The position numbers and the translations under genes are program-made. A DNA stretch of 64,000 nt from a bacterium HR28 (GTDB taxonomy: Bacteria; Chloroflexota; Chloroflexia; Thermomicrobiales; Thermomicrobiaceae): contig BEIE01000002.1 in NCBI GenBank assembly GCA_002898255.1, positions 620,001-684,000 of the forward strand, in the 5' to 3' direction. Of the stretch, positions 53,995-62,934 are shown in pieces (position 1 is the first letter of the stretch; each line of letters begins with the position of its first letter). A model generated the notes under the pieces. The model worked only from the letters and a program-made list of their open reading frames with translations, was not told where the DNA came from and ran no database searches.

Positions 53995-54903
53995 TTAGCT
54001 GATTGGGACCAGGAGCAGTGGGACGGCGATCCGCTCGAGTAGGCGGGCGGCGACACTACCGGCGAGCCAGCCTGGCAATCCTGCTCGGCCGTGTGTTGTC
54101 ATGACAACGAGGTCAGCTTCGGTGGTCAATCGGGCCAGTTCCTCGACGACATCCCCTTGTCGGACGGCAATGGTGACGGTCGTACCCGCTGGGGCGGTTG
54201 CAGCCACCTGCTGGAGTTCCTGCTCTGCCCGTTCCCGTTCGAGTTCCAGAAGCGCAGCGGTCGCGCTGGGTAGGAAGACGGCGGGAGCACTCTCGCTGAG
54301 ACTCAGGCGCTCGAGTGTGGGGACAATCCGTGCCAGCAGCACACGAGCTGGAAGACAGGTTGCCAGATGCCAGGCAAGCGGTACTGCGCGCTCACTTTCC
54401 ATAGATCCATCGAGCGGGACAAGGAGGCACTGGATGTTGACTGGCTGTAGCGCCTGGTGACGGTTGCGAAGAGCTCGCACGACGAGCGTGGGGAGCTCCG
54501 CCTGCTGGAGGACTTGCTGCGCGATACGACCGAAGAGCAGCCCGCGCAGACCTCCATGACCGTGATTGGTGAGGGCAATGCCGTCGACCTCGAGTGCGCG
54601 TGCTTGACGTGCGATGCAGGCTGCCACCGCCTCGCGATCGGCGGAGACGATGACAATGCGTGTCGCGATGGTGTGGGTCGCAAGTTGTCGGGAGATGTCC
54701 TCCAGATAGCGAGCGGCTTCTTCGGCGGTGGCCAGGTGCGGCTCGCCGTGCACCCGCTCGGGTGGCGCGGGTTCGAGGACGTGGAGGAGAATGAGTTCCC
54801 CGCCACACTGCCGCACGATACCGGACACGATCGGCACGATCTGCTCAGCCAGGCGTGACCCATCGAGCGGAACAAGGATGCGGGAGAAGGAAGGAGCACT
54901 CAT
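53995..54903 (-). CDS. Tandem-domain universal stress protein
   Basis: A 302-residue cytoplasmic protein with two UspA domains: residues 1-145 (RILVPLDGSRLAEQIVPIVS ... LTNHGHGGLRGLLFG) and 155-302 (CLLVPLDGSMESERAVPLAW ... TTHGRAGLPGWLAGS). The second domain keeps the Gly spacing of the ATP-binding loop; in the first GR replaces GS. The ATG overlaps the Nramp stop (ATGA), so it is made with the metal transporter. Such Nramp-USP pairing suggests a link between Mn/Fe uptake and stress, but the function is unproved. Confidence 0.9.
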   Translation of the reverse strand: MSAPSFSRILVPLDGSRLAEQIVPIVSGIVRQCGGELILLHVLEPAPPERVHGEPHLATAEEAARYLEDISRQLATHTIATRIVIVSADREAVAACIARQARALEVDGIALTNHGHGGLRGLLFGRIAQQVLQQAELPTLVVRALRNRHQALQPVNIQCLLVPLDGSMESERAVPLAWHLATCLPARVLLARIVPTLERLSLSESAPAVFLPSATAALLELERERAEQELQQVAATAPAGTTVTIAVRQGDVVEELARLTTEADLVVMTTHGRAGLPGWLAGSVAARLLERIAVPLLLVPIS

Positions 54904-56189
54904 CAGGCACCACCAGCAAAGGTTGTCCAGAGCAGGAAGAGATTCAGAGCAATGATGAGGGCAGCCAGCACACTGGCCAGCACCGTGGTGAGGCGACGGT
55001 TCACCAGTTCCCCCATCAGGCGGCGATCGGCCGTGAAGAGGATCAGGGGAACCAGCGCGAACGGAATGCCGAAGCTCAAGACCACTTGGCTCATGACCAA
55101 CGTGCGCGTGGGATCCAGCCCAAGCGCAATCACCACCAATGCCGGAAGCATCGTGATCCCCCGACGAAACCAAATCGGGATCGTGCGGTGAAGGAATCCC
55201 TGCATCACCACTTGCCCGGCCATCGTGCCCACCGTCGAGGAGGAGAGACCGGAGGCCAGAAGCGAAAGAGCAAAAGCCGTGCTGGCCAACGGGCCCAGAA
55301 GCGGCTCGAGCGTGCGGTGCGCCTCTTCGATCGTCCCCACCTGTGCCAGCCCACGCGCATGGAACGTGGAGGCCGCCATCACCAGCATGGCTGCATTCAC
55401 CAGCCCAGCGATCCCCATGGCGATCACCACGTCGAGGACCTCAAACCGGAAGATGCGGCGTGCTTCCTCCGCTGACCGCGGCACGATCCGATGCTGTGTC
55501 AGCGCTGAATGGAGGTAGATCACATGGGGCATGACCGTCGCGCCCAAGATACCGGTGGCCAGGAGGACACTGTCCGGCCCGGCAAAGCGCGGAATGACGG
55601 CGTGCGTCGCAAGCGCTCCCCAATCCGGTTCCTCAAGGATCGTTTCCAGGACATAGCAGCCAGCGATGACCCCCACCAGGCTGGTGATCACCGCCTCGAT
55701 CGGCCGGTGCCCGTACCGCTCCAGGGCGAGGATCGCGAACGTCGTCAGACCGGTCAAGAGCCCACCGACGAACAGCGGGAAATGAAAGAGCAGGGCAAAG
55801 CCAAGCGCAGCGCCCAGGAACTCCGCCAGATCAGTCGCCATCGCCACCAGCTCAGCCACCACCCACATGCCCCAGGGAACGGGGCGGGGAAAGCGCTCGC
55901 GACAGAGCTCTGCCAGGTTGTGGCCAGTCGCAATACCCAACTTGGCGGAAAGCGACTGGATCAGCATCGCAGCGAGGTTTGCGGCAAAGATGACCCAGAG
56001 CAAGGTGTACCCGAACTGAGCCCCGCTTTCGATGTTCGTCGCATAGTTCCCAGGATCGATGTACGCGACACTGGCAACGAACGCAGGGCCAAGATACGGA
56101 AGGACTTTGGCCAAGGGACGAGTGCGGAAGCCTCCTCGACGGGCTGCAACCGGGTTTGATGGCTTGGCCTCTTGTGACGGAGCGTCCAT
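54903..56189 (-). CDS. mntH: Nramp-family divalent metal transporter
   Basis: A 428-residue membrane transporter. The metal-binding TM1 motif is in ASVAYIDPGNYATNI, and TM6 carries ATGILGATVMPHVIYLHSAL; both have the residues of Mn2+/Fe2+ Nramp proteins. Eleven membrane segments can be counted. ATG 56189 follows GGAG at six bases; the track start (a GTG four codons earlier) has no site. It is the first gene of an operon with the tandem UspA. A sigma-70 promoter and an inverted repeat lie just upstream. Confidence 0.93.
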   Translation of the reverse strand: MDAPSQEAKPSNPVAARRGGFRTRPLAKVLPYLGPAFVASVAYIDPGNYATNIESGAQFGYTLLWVIFAANLAAMLIQSLSAKLGIATGHNLAELCRERFPRPVPWGMWVVAELVAMATDLAEFLGAALGFALLFHFPLFVGGLLTGLTTFAILALERYGHRPIEAVITSLVGVIAGCYVLETILEEPDWGALATHAVIPRFAGPDSVLLATGILGATVMPHVIYLHSALTQHRIVPRSAEEARRIFRFEVLDVVIAMGIAGLVNAAMLVMAASTFHARGLAQVGTIEEAHRTLEPLLGPLASTAFALSLLASGLSSSTVGTMAGQVVMQGFLHRTIPIWFRRGITMLPALVVIALGLDPTRTLVMSQVVLSFGIPFALVPLILFTADRRLMGELVNRRLTTVLASVLAALIIALNLFLLWTTFAGGA

Positions 56190-56205
56190 CACCTGCTCCA
56201 CTGAT

Positions 56206-56219
56206 TTAGATAAAGCTAA
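56206..56219 (-). promoter_or_regulatory. Possible DtxR/MntR-type operator
   Basis: TTAG-ATAAAG-CTAA is an inverted repeat directly downstream of the mntH -10. Its half-sites resemble those of DtxR/IdeR-type metal repressors, although it is shorter than the usual 19 bases. Confidence 0.4.
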
Positions 56220-56246
56220 TGATACTCTTCACGTGAACGAGCGCAA
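56219..56246 (-). promoter_or_regulatory. Candidate sigma-70 promoter of mntH
   Basis: On the minus strand: TTGCGC, 16 bases, TATCAT. The predicted start of transcription falls within the TTAG/CTAA repeat, about 25 bases before the ATG. Confidence 0.5.
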
Positions 56247-56765
56247 GAGGGATTTCGAGGATGCGGACGTTGCAGGTGCTGTACTCCTTTGTTCTCGGGA
56301 CGATGTCGTGGAGAAGCCGGGTAGATAGGTACGATGACTTCCTGAGGTACGGAGCGGGCGGTGGGTACGGGGCCCGAAGGGAGCCTGTCTTCCGCATTGT
56401 GCGGGCTCGACACTGGGCATCGCTTCCCGATGCAGGCGGCGGTACTGTTGTTCGGCGATAAGGAGCGCTCCGCGGTGCTCGGCGGGAGCGACTTGGGCGC
56501 GTACCTGCTCGTTCCTGGGATCACGACCGTGGGGTATGTGGGTCATCGATGCGTGGCGGCCGGGGGGTCGGTAGCGACGTTACTCTCCTGGTGAATGGTT
56601 GAGCGCGCGCAGCTGCGCATGGAGCAGACGATCGGAGCAATTTTCGGCCTCAGCTGAGGCTGTGGTCTTTCGGCAGGAGGAGCCGGCATTTGCCAGAGAT
56701 GAGTCCGCATCGTGCCGTCACTCTCTGTGGCGAGGTCGTGTCGGTGTGGGCAACGGAGGGAGGAA
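56247..56765. other. Gap between mntH and the three-domain protein gene
   Basis: About 520 bases with no supported gene. The open frames lack ribosome binding sites and family features. Confidence 0.45.
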
Positions 56766-56803
56766 GGTGGCTCGGAACAGGTTGAAGCCTGTTCCGAGCC
56801 ACC
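56766..56803 (-). terminator. Hairpin after the secreted three-domain gene
   Basis: GGTGGCTCGGAACAGG pairs perfectly with CCTGTTCCGAGCCACC (16 bp) across a six-base loop, 13 bases past the stop at 56817. There is no clear T tract on the minus strand. Confidence 0.6.
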
Positions 56804-56816
56804 CAGCGTAAAGTGT

Positions 56817-59282
56817 CTACCGTACGGGGCTGCTTCCCTGATCGAGTATTGTGCCGTCCTCCCGGACAAATGCCCACTCGTAGCGATCCGGATAGAGCGA
56901 GAGCTTGAGGACGCCGTAGACGTTGTCGATGCGCACCTCATCGCAGGGTTCATCGGCGGCATGGACGTCCGCATCGTAGACGTTCTTACCGCCTGTGCCG
57001 ACGACAAAGTGGCGGACAGTTCCCGTGTTGCAGACGGAGTCGGCATTCTGGAGGGCGAAGCGCTGGTAGTTGTGATCGTGCCCGGCCAAGGAGAGGTCAA
57101 CGCCATACTGATCGAACAGGCGGTAGAGCGGCCCCAGGCTGGACTTGTACTGGCCGTAGTAGTTGCCGGTCGTCCAGTACGGGTGATGGAGGAAGACAAG
57201 CACGTTCTTCCCGCGGTTGGCCTCGAGGACGCTCTGGAGAAACTGGTATTGTGGTGATCCAGCGCCGCAGCCGCCAGCTTTGGAGCAGTTGGAGTTGATA
57301 GCAATGCCGATCCAGTTGTTGCCCAGATCGAAGGCGTAGTAGCCCTTGGTGCGGTCGCCCGCCAGCGTGCCGAAGTAGTCGAAGTATCCTGCGGCGCCCG
57401 AGGTCAGATACTCGTGGTTTCCAGGCACCGGCTTGGTAATCGCCTTCAACTGACCCCAGGTGGGATCGTAGCTCTGCTGGAACTTGGAGAGGCTCCCGTC
57501 CTCGTACTGGATATCACCGAGCACGAGCACGTAGGAGGGGGCGAGCCGCTTGGCGAGTTCGGCGGTGTACTTGTGGCGACAGGAGGTTGCGGTGCCATTG
57601 TTGTTGTTCCAGCCGGAAGCACTCGGGTCACAAGCGATGTCACCGACTGCGACGACCGTCACCGGACTGGTGCTAGAGGGTGGTGTGGTGGGTGTCGGGC
57701 TTGGTGCTGGTGTCGGGGTGGGTGCCGCAGTTGGCGTGGGTGCCGGAGTCGGTGTCGGCGAAGGAGCGGTGCCCTGCCCGTTGGTGTGCAGAATGTCGAG
57801 ATAAACGCCGAAGCCGGACGAGCTCGCCCATTCTTGGGCCGATTCGACCGAGGTGCCCTCACCCCACTCGTTGAAGGTGGTGATCAACTGCCAGGGTTCG
57901 CCGCTCGCGACCATGTCACGGACGTTTTGTGCCCAGCGGTTGGGATCGCGAGCCAGGCGCGGCTGACTCTGGGTAGCGAGCCAGAACCCGGGCGAGATGG
58001 TGTAGGAGAAGCCGCGCTGCTGGTCGGCGGCGACAGCGGGGGCATATTGATGCCAGGAGTCGGGTTGGGTCGGGCACGTGCGGTAGCCAACGAAGACCTT
58101 CAGGACAAGGTAGGCCCCAAGCTGGCGCGCGATGGGCACCCAGCGGTCGGCGACTTCACAGGAAGAATCGTCAGCGTTGTAGACGAAGACGACAAACTTG
58201 CCGTTCACACGTAGGTAGTCCGGATCGCTCGCGTAGCGATCGCGGATGTACGTGAGGTCACTGCGGATCTCGTCTGCGGTGAGATCGCGCTGGCCCTCCT
58301 GTTCGTGGTAGATGGCCCACTTGAAGCCGGTCCCGTCGCTGGCCTGAAGGATCTTGGCGAAGTCGACATCGGTGTGATGCCCCTGGCCCCACCAGGAGGC
58401 GATTGCGGCTTGGATGCCGCCGTACTGCATAGCGGCGATATGCTGACGGATCACGGTGGCGTCACCGGTGTCGTAGTAACCGAGTGACGGGTGGTAATGA
58501 GTGAAGGGATAGAGGCCACTCTGGCGCCAGGCTTCTGGGAACCAGGGATAGTAGAAGGCGGCACGGATCGGGAAGGAGAGGCTATCGCCGGTCACCGGCG
58601 CGCCCGGAGTGGGGGTGGGGCTGGGCGAGGGTGCAGTGGTCGGTGTGGGTGAAGGCGCAGCCGGGGTTGGGGTGGATGACGAGCTTGCTGGGGTTGGGGT
58701 GGCGGAATTCGAGTTTGCGAATTCAAGAACGAGCTGGGGTGCGGTCGCGCCAGTCTCGCGACTGGCCAGGTTCATCTGTGTTGCATCACCCGTCACGATG
58801 GCGAGGCTGAGCTTGGTTCCTGGCTGGACAACGGCGGTCACGTCAATGGTGGTCCACTGTCCACTGGAGAAACCGCCGGAGCGTCCAATGACCGCACTCC
58901 CTACTGCTGGAGCATTCTGGTAGGTGATGGTGCGCTCGCTCCAGCTCGTGTCAGAGACGGGACGAAGTTCATAGCCGGTGCGATGCGAGCTTTGGGCGTA
59001 GATGCGGAGCGTTGCACGGGTGATCGTGTTCGAGACAGTGGTCAGGTCGAAGCGGAGGTAGCTCCGCATGATCGGTGAGCCATCGACTCGGAGCGCGGTG
59101 GCAGTGCCATAGTTCTGGGTCGGCTTGCTTTCGTAGACATAGGCATCCGCTTCAGGAGTCAGGGTCAGCGTCTGGGGTGCACCGCTGCTGCGGCTGATCC
59201 AGGCGACGGAGAGCGTCGCGATGACGAGGATGACGGCGCTCGCGGCGCCGAGTCGGTCGCGCAGGGTCTTCCAGTGCTGCAC
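56817..59282 (-). CDS. Secreted CBM96-like, GH99-like and metallophosphatase protein
   Basis: An 821-residue exported protein. A signal or anchor (SAVILVIATLSVAWISRS) is followed by a DNRLRE/CBM96-like domain at about 38-185 (PTQNYGTATALRVDGSP, YLRFDLTTV), a Pro/Thr linker, a GH99-like domain at about 235-510 (RAAFYYPWFPEAW, ASWWGQGHHTDVDF, TFNEWGEGTSVESA), a second Pro/Thr linker and a calcineurin-like phosphatase at about 545-821 with all metal motifs (VGDIACD, VLGDIQYED, PGNHEY, LHHPYW, AGHDHNYQRF). It may bind a polysaccharide, cleave it and remove phosphate. GTG 59282 follows AAGGAGGT at six bases. No partner genes adjoin it. Confidence 0.9.
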   Translation of the reverse strand: MQHWKTLRDRLGAASAVILVIATLSVAWISRSSGAPQTLTLTPEADAYVYESKPTQNYGTATALRVDGSPIMRSYLRFDLTTVSNTITRATLRIYAQSSHRTGYELRPVSDTSWSERTITYQNAPAVGSAVIGRSGGFSSGQWTTIDVTAVVQPGTKLSLAIVTGDATQMNLASRETGATAPQLVLEFANSNSATPTPASSSSTPTPAAPSPTPTTAPSPSPTPTPGAPVTGDSLSFPIRAAFYYPWFPEAWRQSGLYPFTHYHPSLGYYDTGDATVIRQHIAAMQYGGIQAAIASWWGQGHHTDVDFAKILQASDGTGFKWAIYHEQEGQRDLTADEIRSDLTYIRDRYASDPDYLRVNGKFVVFVYNADDSSCEVADRWVPIARQLGAYLVLKVFVGYRTCPTQPDSWHQYAPAVAADQQRGFSYTISPGFWLATQSQPRLARDPNRWAQNVRDMVASGEPWQLITTFNEWGEGTSVESAQEWASSSGFGVYLDILHTNGQGTAPSPTPTPAPTPTAAPTPTPAPSPTPTTPPSSTSPVTVVAVGDIACDPSASGWNNNNGTATSCRHKYTAELAKRLAPSYVLVLGDIQYEDGSLSKFQQSYDPTWGQLKAITKPVPGNHEYLTSGAAGYFDYFGTLAGDRTKGYYAFDLGNNWIGIAINSNCSKAGGCGAGSPQYQFLQSVLEANRGKNVLVFLHHPYWTTGNYYGQYKSSLGPLYRLFDQYGVDLSLAGHDHNYQRFALQNADSVCNTGTVRHFVVGTGGKNVYDADVHAADEPCDEVRIDNVYGVLKLSLYPDRYEWAFVREDGTILDQGSSPVR

Positions 59283-59877
59283 GTCGTGACCTCCTTACGC
59301 AGTGATCTCGGAACCGGCCGGCTCGCCCCTCGACAGTCAGAACTACGGGTGTTCGGTTGTGCCAGAGGAGGCACAGTGCTCCCAAGAGAGGTGTCCGGGA
59401 TGGACTAGGAGCAATCAGGACGAATGGAGGAGAGATCCGACCGGAAGACAGTCAGCCTACTGGTTTGGTGCTCGATGGCGGACCACGGATGGAGAATGGT
59501 CGATGCTCCGGAGTGCTCGCCTGCTGGTGGTCTCTCCTGGAGCAAGCTGATTTCCATGGCACTGGTCGCCGATCGTCCCCCGGTCGACCGGACCGGTGCG
59601 GCATCCGCTGCTCCCCTGTTCCCCTACCCGATCTTCCCAGCGAGGTGTACGGTCACCCCGCATGACGGCGTGGGAGGGTAGCAAGAGCTCCGGATTGTGA
59701 CAACAGGGCAAAGGTTCAGTTCTGGGCGTGAGCACCATCTGGAAAGAAACCGAACAAACTCTGGCAGTCCTCTGTCATGAGAATGGTCATCTTTGACTAG
59801 CTATCAGATCGGCGCATGCATACGCAGATCTCGCTGTCTTTCGAAAAGTCGACGCACTGAAGATGAAATGAACGGTC
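59283..59877. other. Divergent gap
   Basis: No supported gene in about 600 bases; the frames are short and Arg-rich. The promoter of the P-loop ATPase lies at its right end. Confidence 0.45.
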
Positions 59878-59906
59878 TTGCGCCGGGCGATCGTCTGTGG
59901 TACTGT
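59878..59906 (+). promoter_or_regulatory. Candidate sigma-70 promoter of the P-loop ATPase
   Basis: TTGCGC, 17 bases, TACTGT, about 105 bases before the ATG at 60012. In the leader, AGAAATTTCCC and AGAGATTTCCCC form an imperfect direct repeat of unknown meaning. Confidence 0.4.
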
Positions 59907-60011
59907 TGGGCTAGGAGAAATTTCCCAATCCAGCGCAACGTCTCTGGCGGGGCCGCTGGAGCGGCAGAGAGATTTCCCCTATGACTGCCTCAGGGGGAAG
60001 GGAGATTGGCA

Positions 60012-62084
60012 ATGGCGGCATTCCTCGATCATTCGTCTCGCTTACTGCACGAGCGATTTGTGGATCGCGAAGCTGAACTGGCCCAGCTCGTGGCGTTCCT
60101 CGCCGGGCCGGCACCCGTTGGAACTGTAGCAGTCACCGGGCCACCAGGTATCGGGAAAAGTGCTCTGCTGCGAGAGTTCGTCCGATGCTGTGCGGAGTTG
60201 GGTGTTCCCTCAGCGTTGGTAGACCAAGCGGTGCAGCGAACACCAGAGGAGATCGCCGCCTACGCCGCACAGCAGTTCGCGTTGCCGGGGAGGACATTGG
60301 AAGAGCTTTTCGCCGCAAATGGTCGACGGGTGCTGCTGCTCGACCACTATGAGCCAGGACACGAACTCGACGCAGCCCTACGTGCTGCCCAACTGGCAGG
60401 CAGTGGTGAACTCCTCCTCGTGCTGGCGATGCGGCAGCTCCCACCAGCCAGCTGGCTCCAGGACGCGGACTGGAGTGCACTGTTGCACGTTGTGCGCCTG
60501 GAAGCGCTGTCGCGCCCTGCTGCCCTGAGCTATTGCACGCGCGCTGGTATCGCTGGCGACACGGCAGAACGGATCACTGAAGTCGCAGCAGGGCACCCTC
60601 TGACACTCACGCTCCTGGTGCAGCGGGCGGTTACTCGCGCGGATGGTCTTTCCCATGCTGCACTCCTTGAGGTCGCCGAAGCTGTGCTGCGTTCCGCGAT
60701 GAATACGCCGGAGTCGGACCGGGGTGCCGCGCTGGAAATCGCTGCCCTCGCCGGTGTGGCGAGCGAAGGAACGCTCCGTGCCGTCCTGGAGGACGGAGAT
60801 CCTGGTGCACTCTTCCGTTGGCTCTGTGTGCAGCCGATCACGGTAGTGACCCCACATGGACTCGCCGTTCGAGAGCCGTTTGGCTCCTTCCTCATCGACT
60901 CATTGGTCTGGCGAGATCCGGAGCGTGTTGTGCAGCTGCGAGCACAGCTGCGAGCTGCGAGCATCGATGCCCTCCGGCGTGGGAGCAGTGTTGTTCGCTT
61001 ACCGCATCTCCTGCGTCTCCTTGCGCTTGCCGACGAGCGTGGCGCATTTCGGCGCGCGCTTGTGGCTGGTCTCGCGCGTGGCTTGGAAGTGGGCGTGCTG
61101 CGCCGCGACGAGCAAGGGACCGCGCTTGCGATGGTGCCGGTCGCACCAATGCGGGCGCTGCTCGACGGTTGGCTCACCCATGGTCTTGCGCTATGCCGAG
61201 GAATCCGCGATGGCGCTGGGCGGTTGCTCGCCTGGACAACCACACTCCCATTGGATGCTCCGGCGTGGGGAACGACGAGTGACAGCATGGCATTGCTCAC
61301 TGCACTTCGCCAGGCGATGCATGTTCGCTCCGGTGAACGCGCCGTGGTTCATTTAACCTGGATCACTCCGTCGGAGAAGGACTCTCCTGAGAGCCTGGTC
61401 GCATTGGCGATGGCGCTGCATTGGGAGCGGGCGTTGCTCATGCCGCAGCTGGCAGTCTGCGGCTTCCTCAGCGACGAAGCTACTGTTAATCGAGCGACAG
61501 TTTGGGATGTCTTCCACATTCAGGCTGTTCGATCACAGTGGGCGGGAATGCCGTTTGTCCTTGGAGTCCGCGACTGGCGTCGGCGCAGCATCACAGAGTG
61601 GCTGGCTCAGCCAGATGTGTCGGAGGAGGATGCCGAAATCGTGCTGCAGGGCGATGCGCTGGATCGGTCGCTGTTCGCGGTCGCGGTGGTGCAGGCCCTG
61701 CGAGACGTGAGTCGTCCGGAGCGCCTTCGGGGGAATCCGCTTCTCTCGTCGCGAGTCGTGGCACGCCTGGCTGGGGCAGGAGCGAGTGAGCCACAGCGTA
61801 TCTATGCGCTGCGGCAACTGCTCGAGCGAGCGATCGCCGAGCTCGGTCTCCGTCCGCAGTATCGCCGTTGGCAGCTCGTTGCGGAGAGTGCCTATCTGCG
61901 GCCGATTGAGTCGCAGGAGCGGATGGCCGAGCGATTGGGGATTCCCTTCAGCACCTATCGGAGGTACCTCAAGTCAGCGACGGAGTGGATCGTCGAATAC
62001 CTGTGGCAGTTGGAAGTTGGTGATCCGGACGGAGCGATCCGTGGTGGTGAGCTCCTCGAACTTCCCCTAAAGTCGAGCGCCTGA
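60012..62084 (+). CDS. STAND-like P-loop ATPase
   Basis: A 690-residue cytoplasmic protein. Walker A is VTGPPGIGKSALLREF near residue 45 and Walker B is RRVLLLDHYEPG near 107, after an RFVDREAELAQLVAFL start typical of STAND/AAA_16 ATPases. The middle is helical without recognised repeats. The C-terminal 70 residues (QRIYALRQLLERAIAELGLR, then ERLGIPFSTYRRYLKSATEW) look like a DNA-binding winged helix or HTH. It may be a signal-dependent switch or regulator; the target is unknown. ATG 60012 follows GGGAG at seven bases. A small membrane protein follows. Confidence 0.8.
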   Translation: MAAFLDHSSRLLHERFVDREAELAQLVAFLAGPAPVGTVAVTGPPGIGKSALLREFVRCCAELGVPSALVDQAVQRTPEEIAAYAAQQFALPGRTLEELFAANGRRVLLLDHYEPGHELDAALRAAQLAGSGELLLVLAMRQLPPASWLQDADWSALLHVVRLEALSRPAALSYCTRAGIAGDTAERITEVAAGHPLTLTLLVQRAVTRADGLSHAALLEVAEAVLRSAMNTPESDRGAALEIAALAGVASEGTLRAVLEDGDPGALFRWLCVQPITVVTPHGLAVREPFGSFLIDSLVWRDPERVVQLRAQLRAASIDALRRGSSVVRLPHLLRLLALADERGAFRRALVAGLARGLEVGVLRRDEQGTALAMVPVAPMRALLDGWLTHGLALCRGIRDGAGRLLAWTTTLPLDAPAWGTTSDSMALLTALRQAMHVRSGERAVVHLTWITPSEKDSPESLVALAMALHWERALLMPQLAVCGFLSDEATVNRATVWDVFHIQAVRSQWAGMPFVLGVRDWRRRSITEWLAQPDVSEEDAEIVLQGDALDRSLFAVAVVQALRDVSRPERLRGNPLLSSRVVARLAGAGASEPQRIYALRQLLERAIAELGLRPQYRRWQLVAESAYLRPIESQERMAERLGIPFSTYRRYLKSATEWIVEYLWQLEVGDPDGAIRGGELLELPLKSSA

Positions 62085-62168
62085 CTGCCATGGTAAAACA
62101 GGGCAGGGACGCCGTGGATGGTTCGGGGGTGCAACGTGACGACGTTGCCTGTCCTGCGGCAGAGGGAT

Positions 62169-62196
62169 CCCCAGGCGAACACCTCTTCGCCTGGGG
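62169..62196 (+). repeat. 28-bp palindrome family, copy 3 (compensated stem)
   Basis: CCCCAGGCGAA and TTCGCCTGGGG pair perfectly around a six-base loop. Against copies 1 and 2 the T-A pair of the stem is G-C, so pairing is kept. The flanks AGAGGGAT and TGGAGAA resemble GAGGGGT and TGAAAA of copy 1. It lies just before the ribosome binding site of the next gene. Confidence 0.65.
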
Positions 62197-62207
62197 TGGA
62201 GAAACGG

Positions 62208-62465
62208 GTGCCGAGTGTCTGGCTTGGTCCGGTGGTCAGTGCGTTCCTGCTGGCGGTCTTATTTGTGATCGCAACGGTGCTGCGGCGTAGTGAATTGGCC
62301 GACAGTGCACGCCCAGTGATGGTTGGCGTCTCGAGTGCCGCGGCGGCGATCATTGCACTGCAGGGAGCTCGCACAGCGGCTGCGCGGCGCGGCTGGTCGG
62401 GGATCATTGCCGGTGGACTAATGGTGGCAATGGGGCTCTACACGCTGGTCCACGTACTTCGCTGA
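62208..62465 (+). CDS. Small membrane protein
   Basis: An 85-residue protein with three predicted membrane segments (GPVVSAFLLAVLFVIATVLR, PVMVGVSSAAAAIIALQGAR and GIIAGGLMVAMGLYTLVHVL). The function is unknown. GTG 62208 follows GGAG at six bases; the ATG at 62118 in the track has no site and would place the palindrome inside the gene. It lies 123 bases after the ATPase and may be cotranscribed. Confidence 0.6.
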   Translation: MPSVWLGPVVSAFLLAVLFVIATVLRRSELADSARPVMVGVSSAAAAIIALQGARTAAARRGWSGIIAGGLMVAMGLYTLVHVLR

Positions 62466-62502
62466 GACTTTGGGGGCTGTGCCGCGAAACCGCCACCCAG
62501 TG

Positions 62503-62934
62503 TCAGTGCAGCGTGCCCCAGGTTGCAACCCGCTCGATCCGGAGCGCGATAATAGGCCTCTCCTCGAGGCGCATCGTCTGGTACTGACGATATCGTCTCC
62601 GGAGCAATGACACAGCCTGCGCATGCTCCGGAGCGCCTGGGGGAAGGAGTTCCGCCGAGCCGCGGAGAAGTACCCAGCCGAGGCGCGTCCAGTCTTCGTC
62701 ATAGCGGTCGACGACAAGCGCTGCGCGCCCGGTCTCTAAGACGTTCCGCACCCGCCGGAGCACAGCGCCAGGTCGTTTCGGCTTCTCGTCGATCGGCGTG
62801 TAGATTGTGCCCTCGCTGACCGCATAGCAGACGGGGACAACGTACGGCTCACCCGCCCGGCTGACAGTCGCAAGGTGGCCGACTCGTTGACACTCGAGAA
62901 AGGCGCGGAGTTCCTCGTCGAGCTCGCGTGGCAT
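62503..62934 (-). CDS. PPOX-fold (F420- or flavin-dependent) oxidoreductase
   Basis: A 143-residue split-barrel protein resembling the TIGR03668 group. LRAFLECQRVGHLATVSRAG, then YVVPVCYAVSEGTIYTPIDE and the C-terminal WTRLGWVLLRGSAEL match F420- or FMN-binding PPOX enzymes. The substrate is unknown. ATG 62934 follows AAGGAG at seven bases; the long upstream extension in the track is not supported. Confidence 0.88.
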   Translation of the reverse strand: MPRELDEELRAFLECQRVGHLATVSRAGEPYVVPVCYAVSEGTIYTPIDEKPKRPGAVLRRVRNVLETGRAALVVDRYDEDWTRLGWVLLRGSAELLPPGAPEHAQAVSLLRRRYRQYQTMRLEERPIIALRIERVATWGTLH

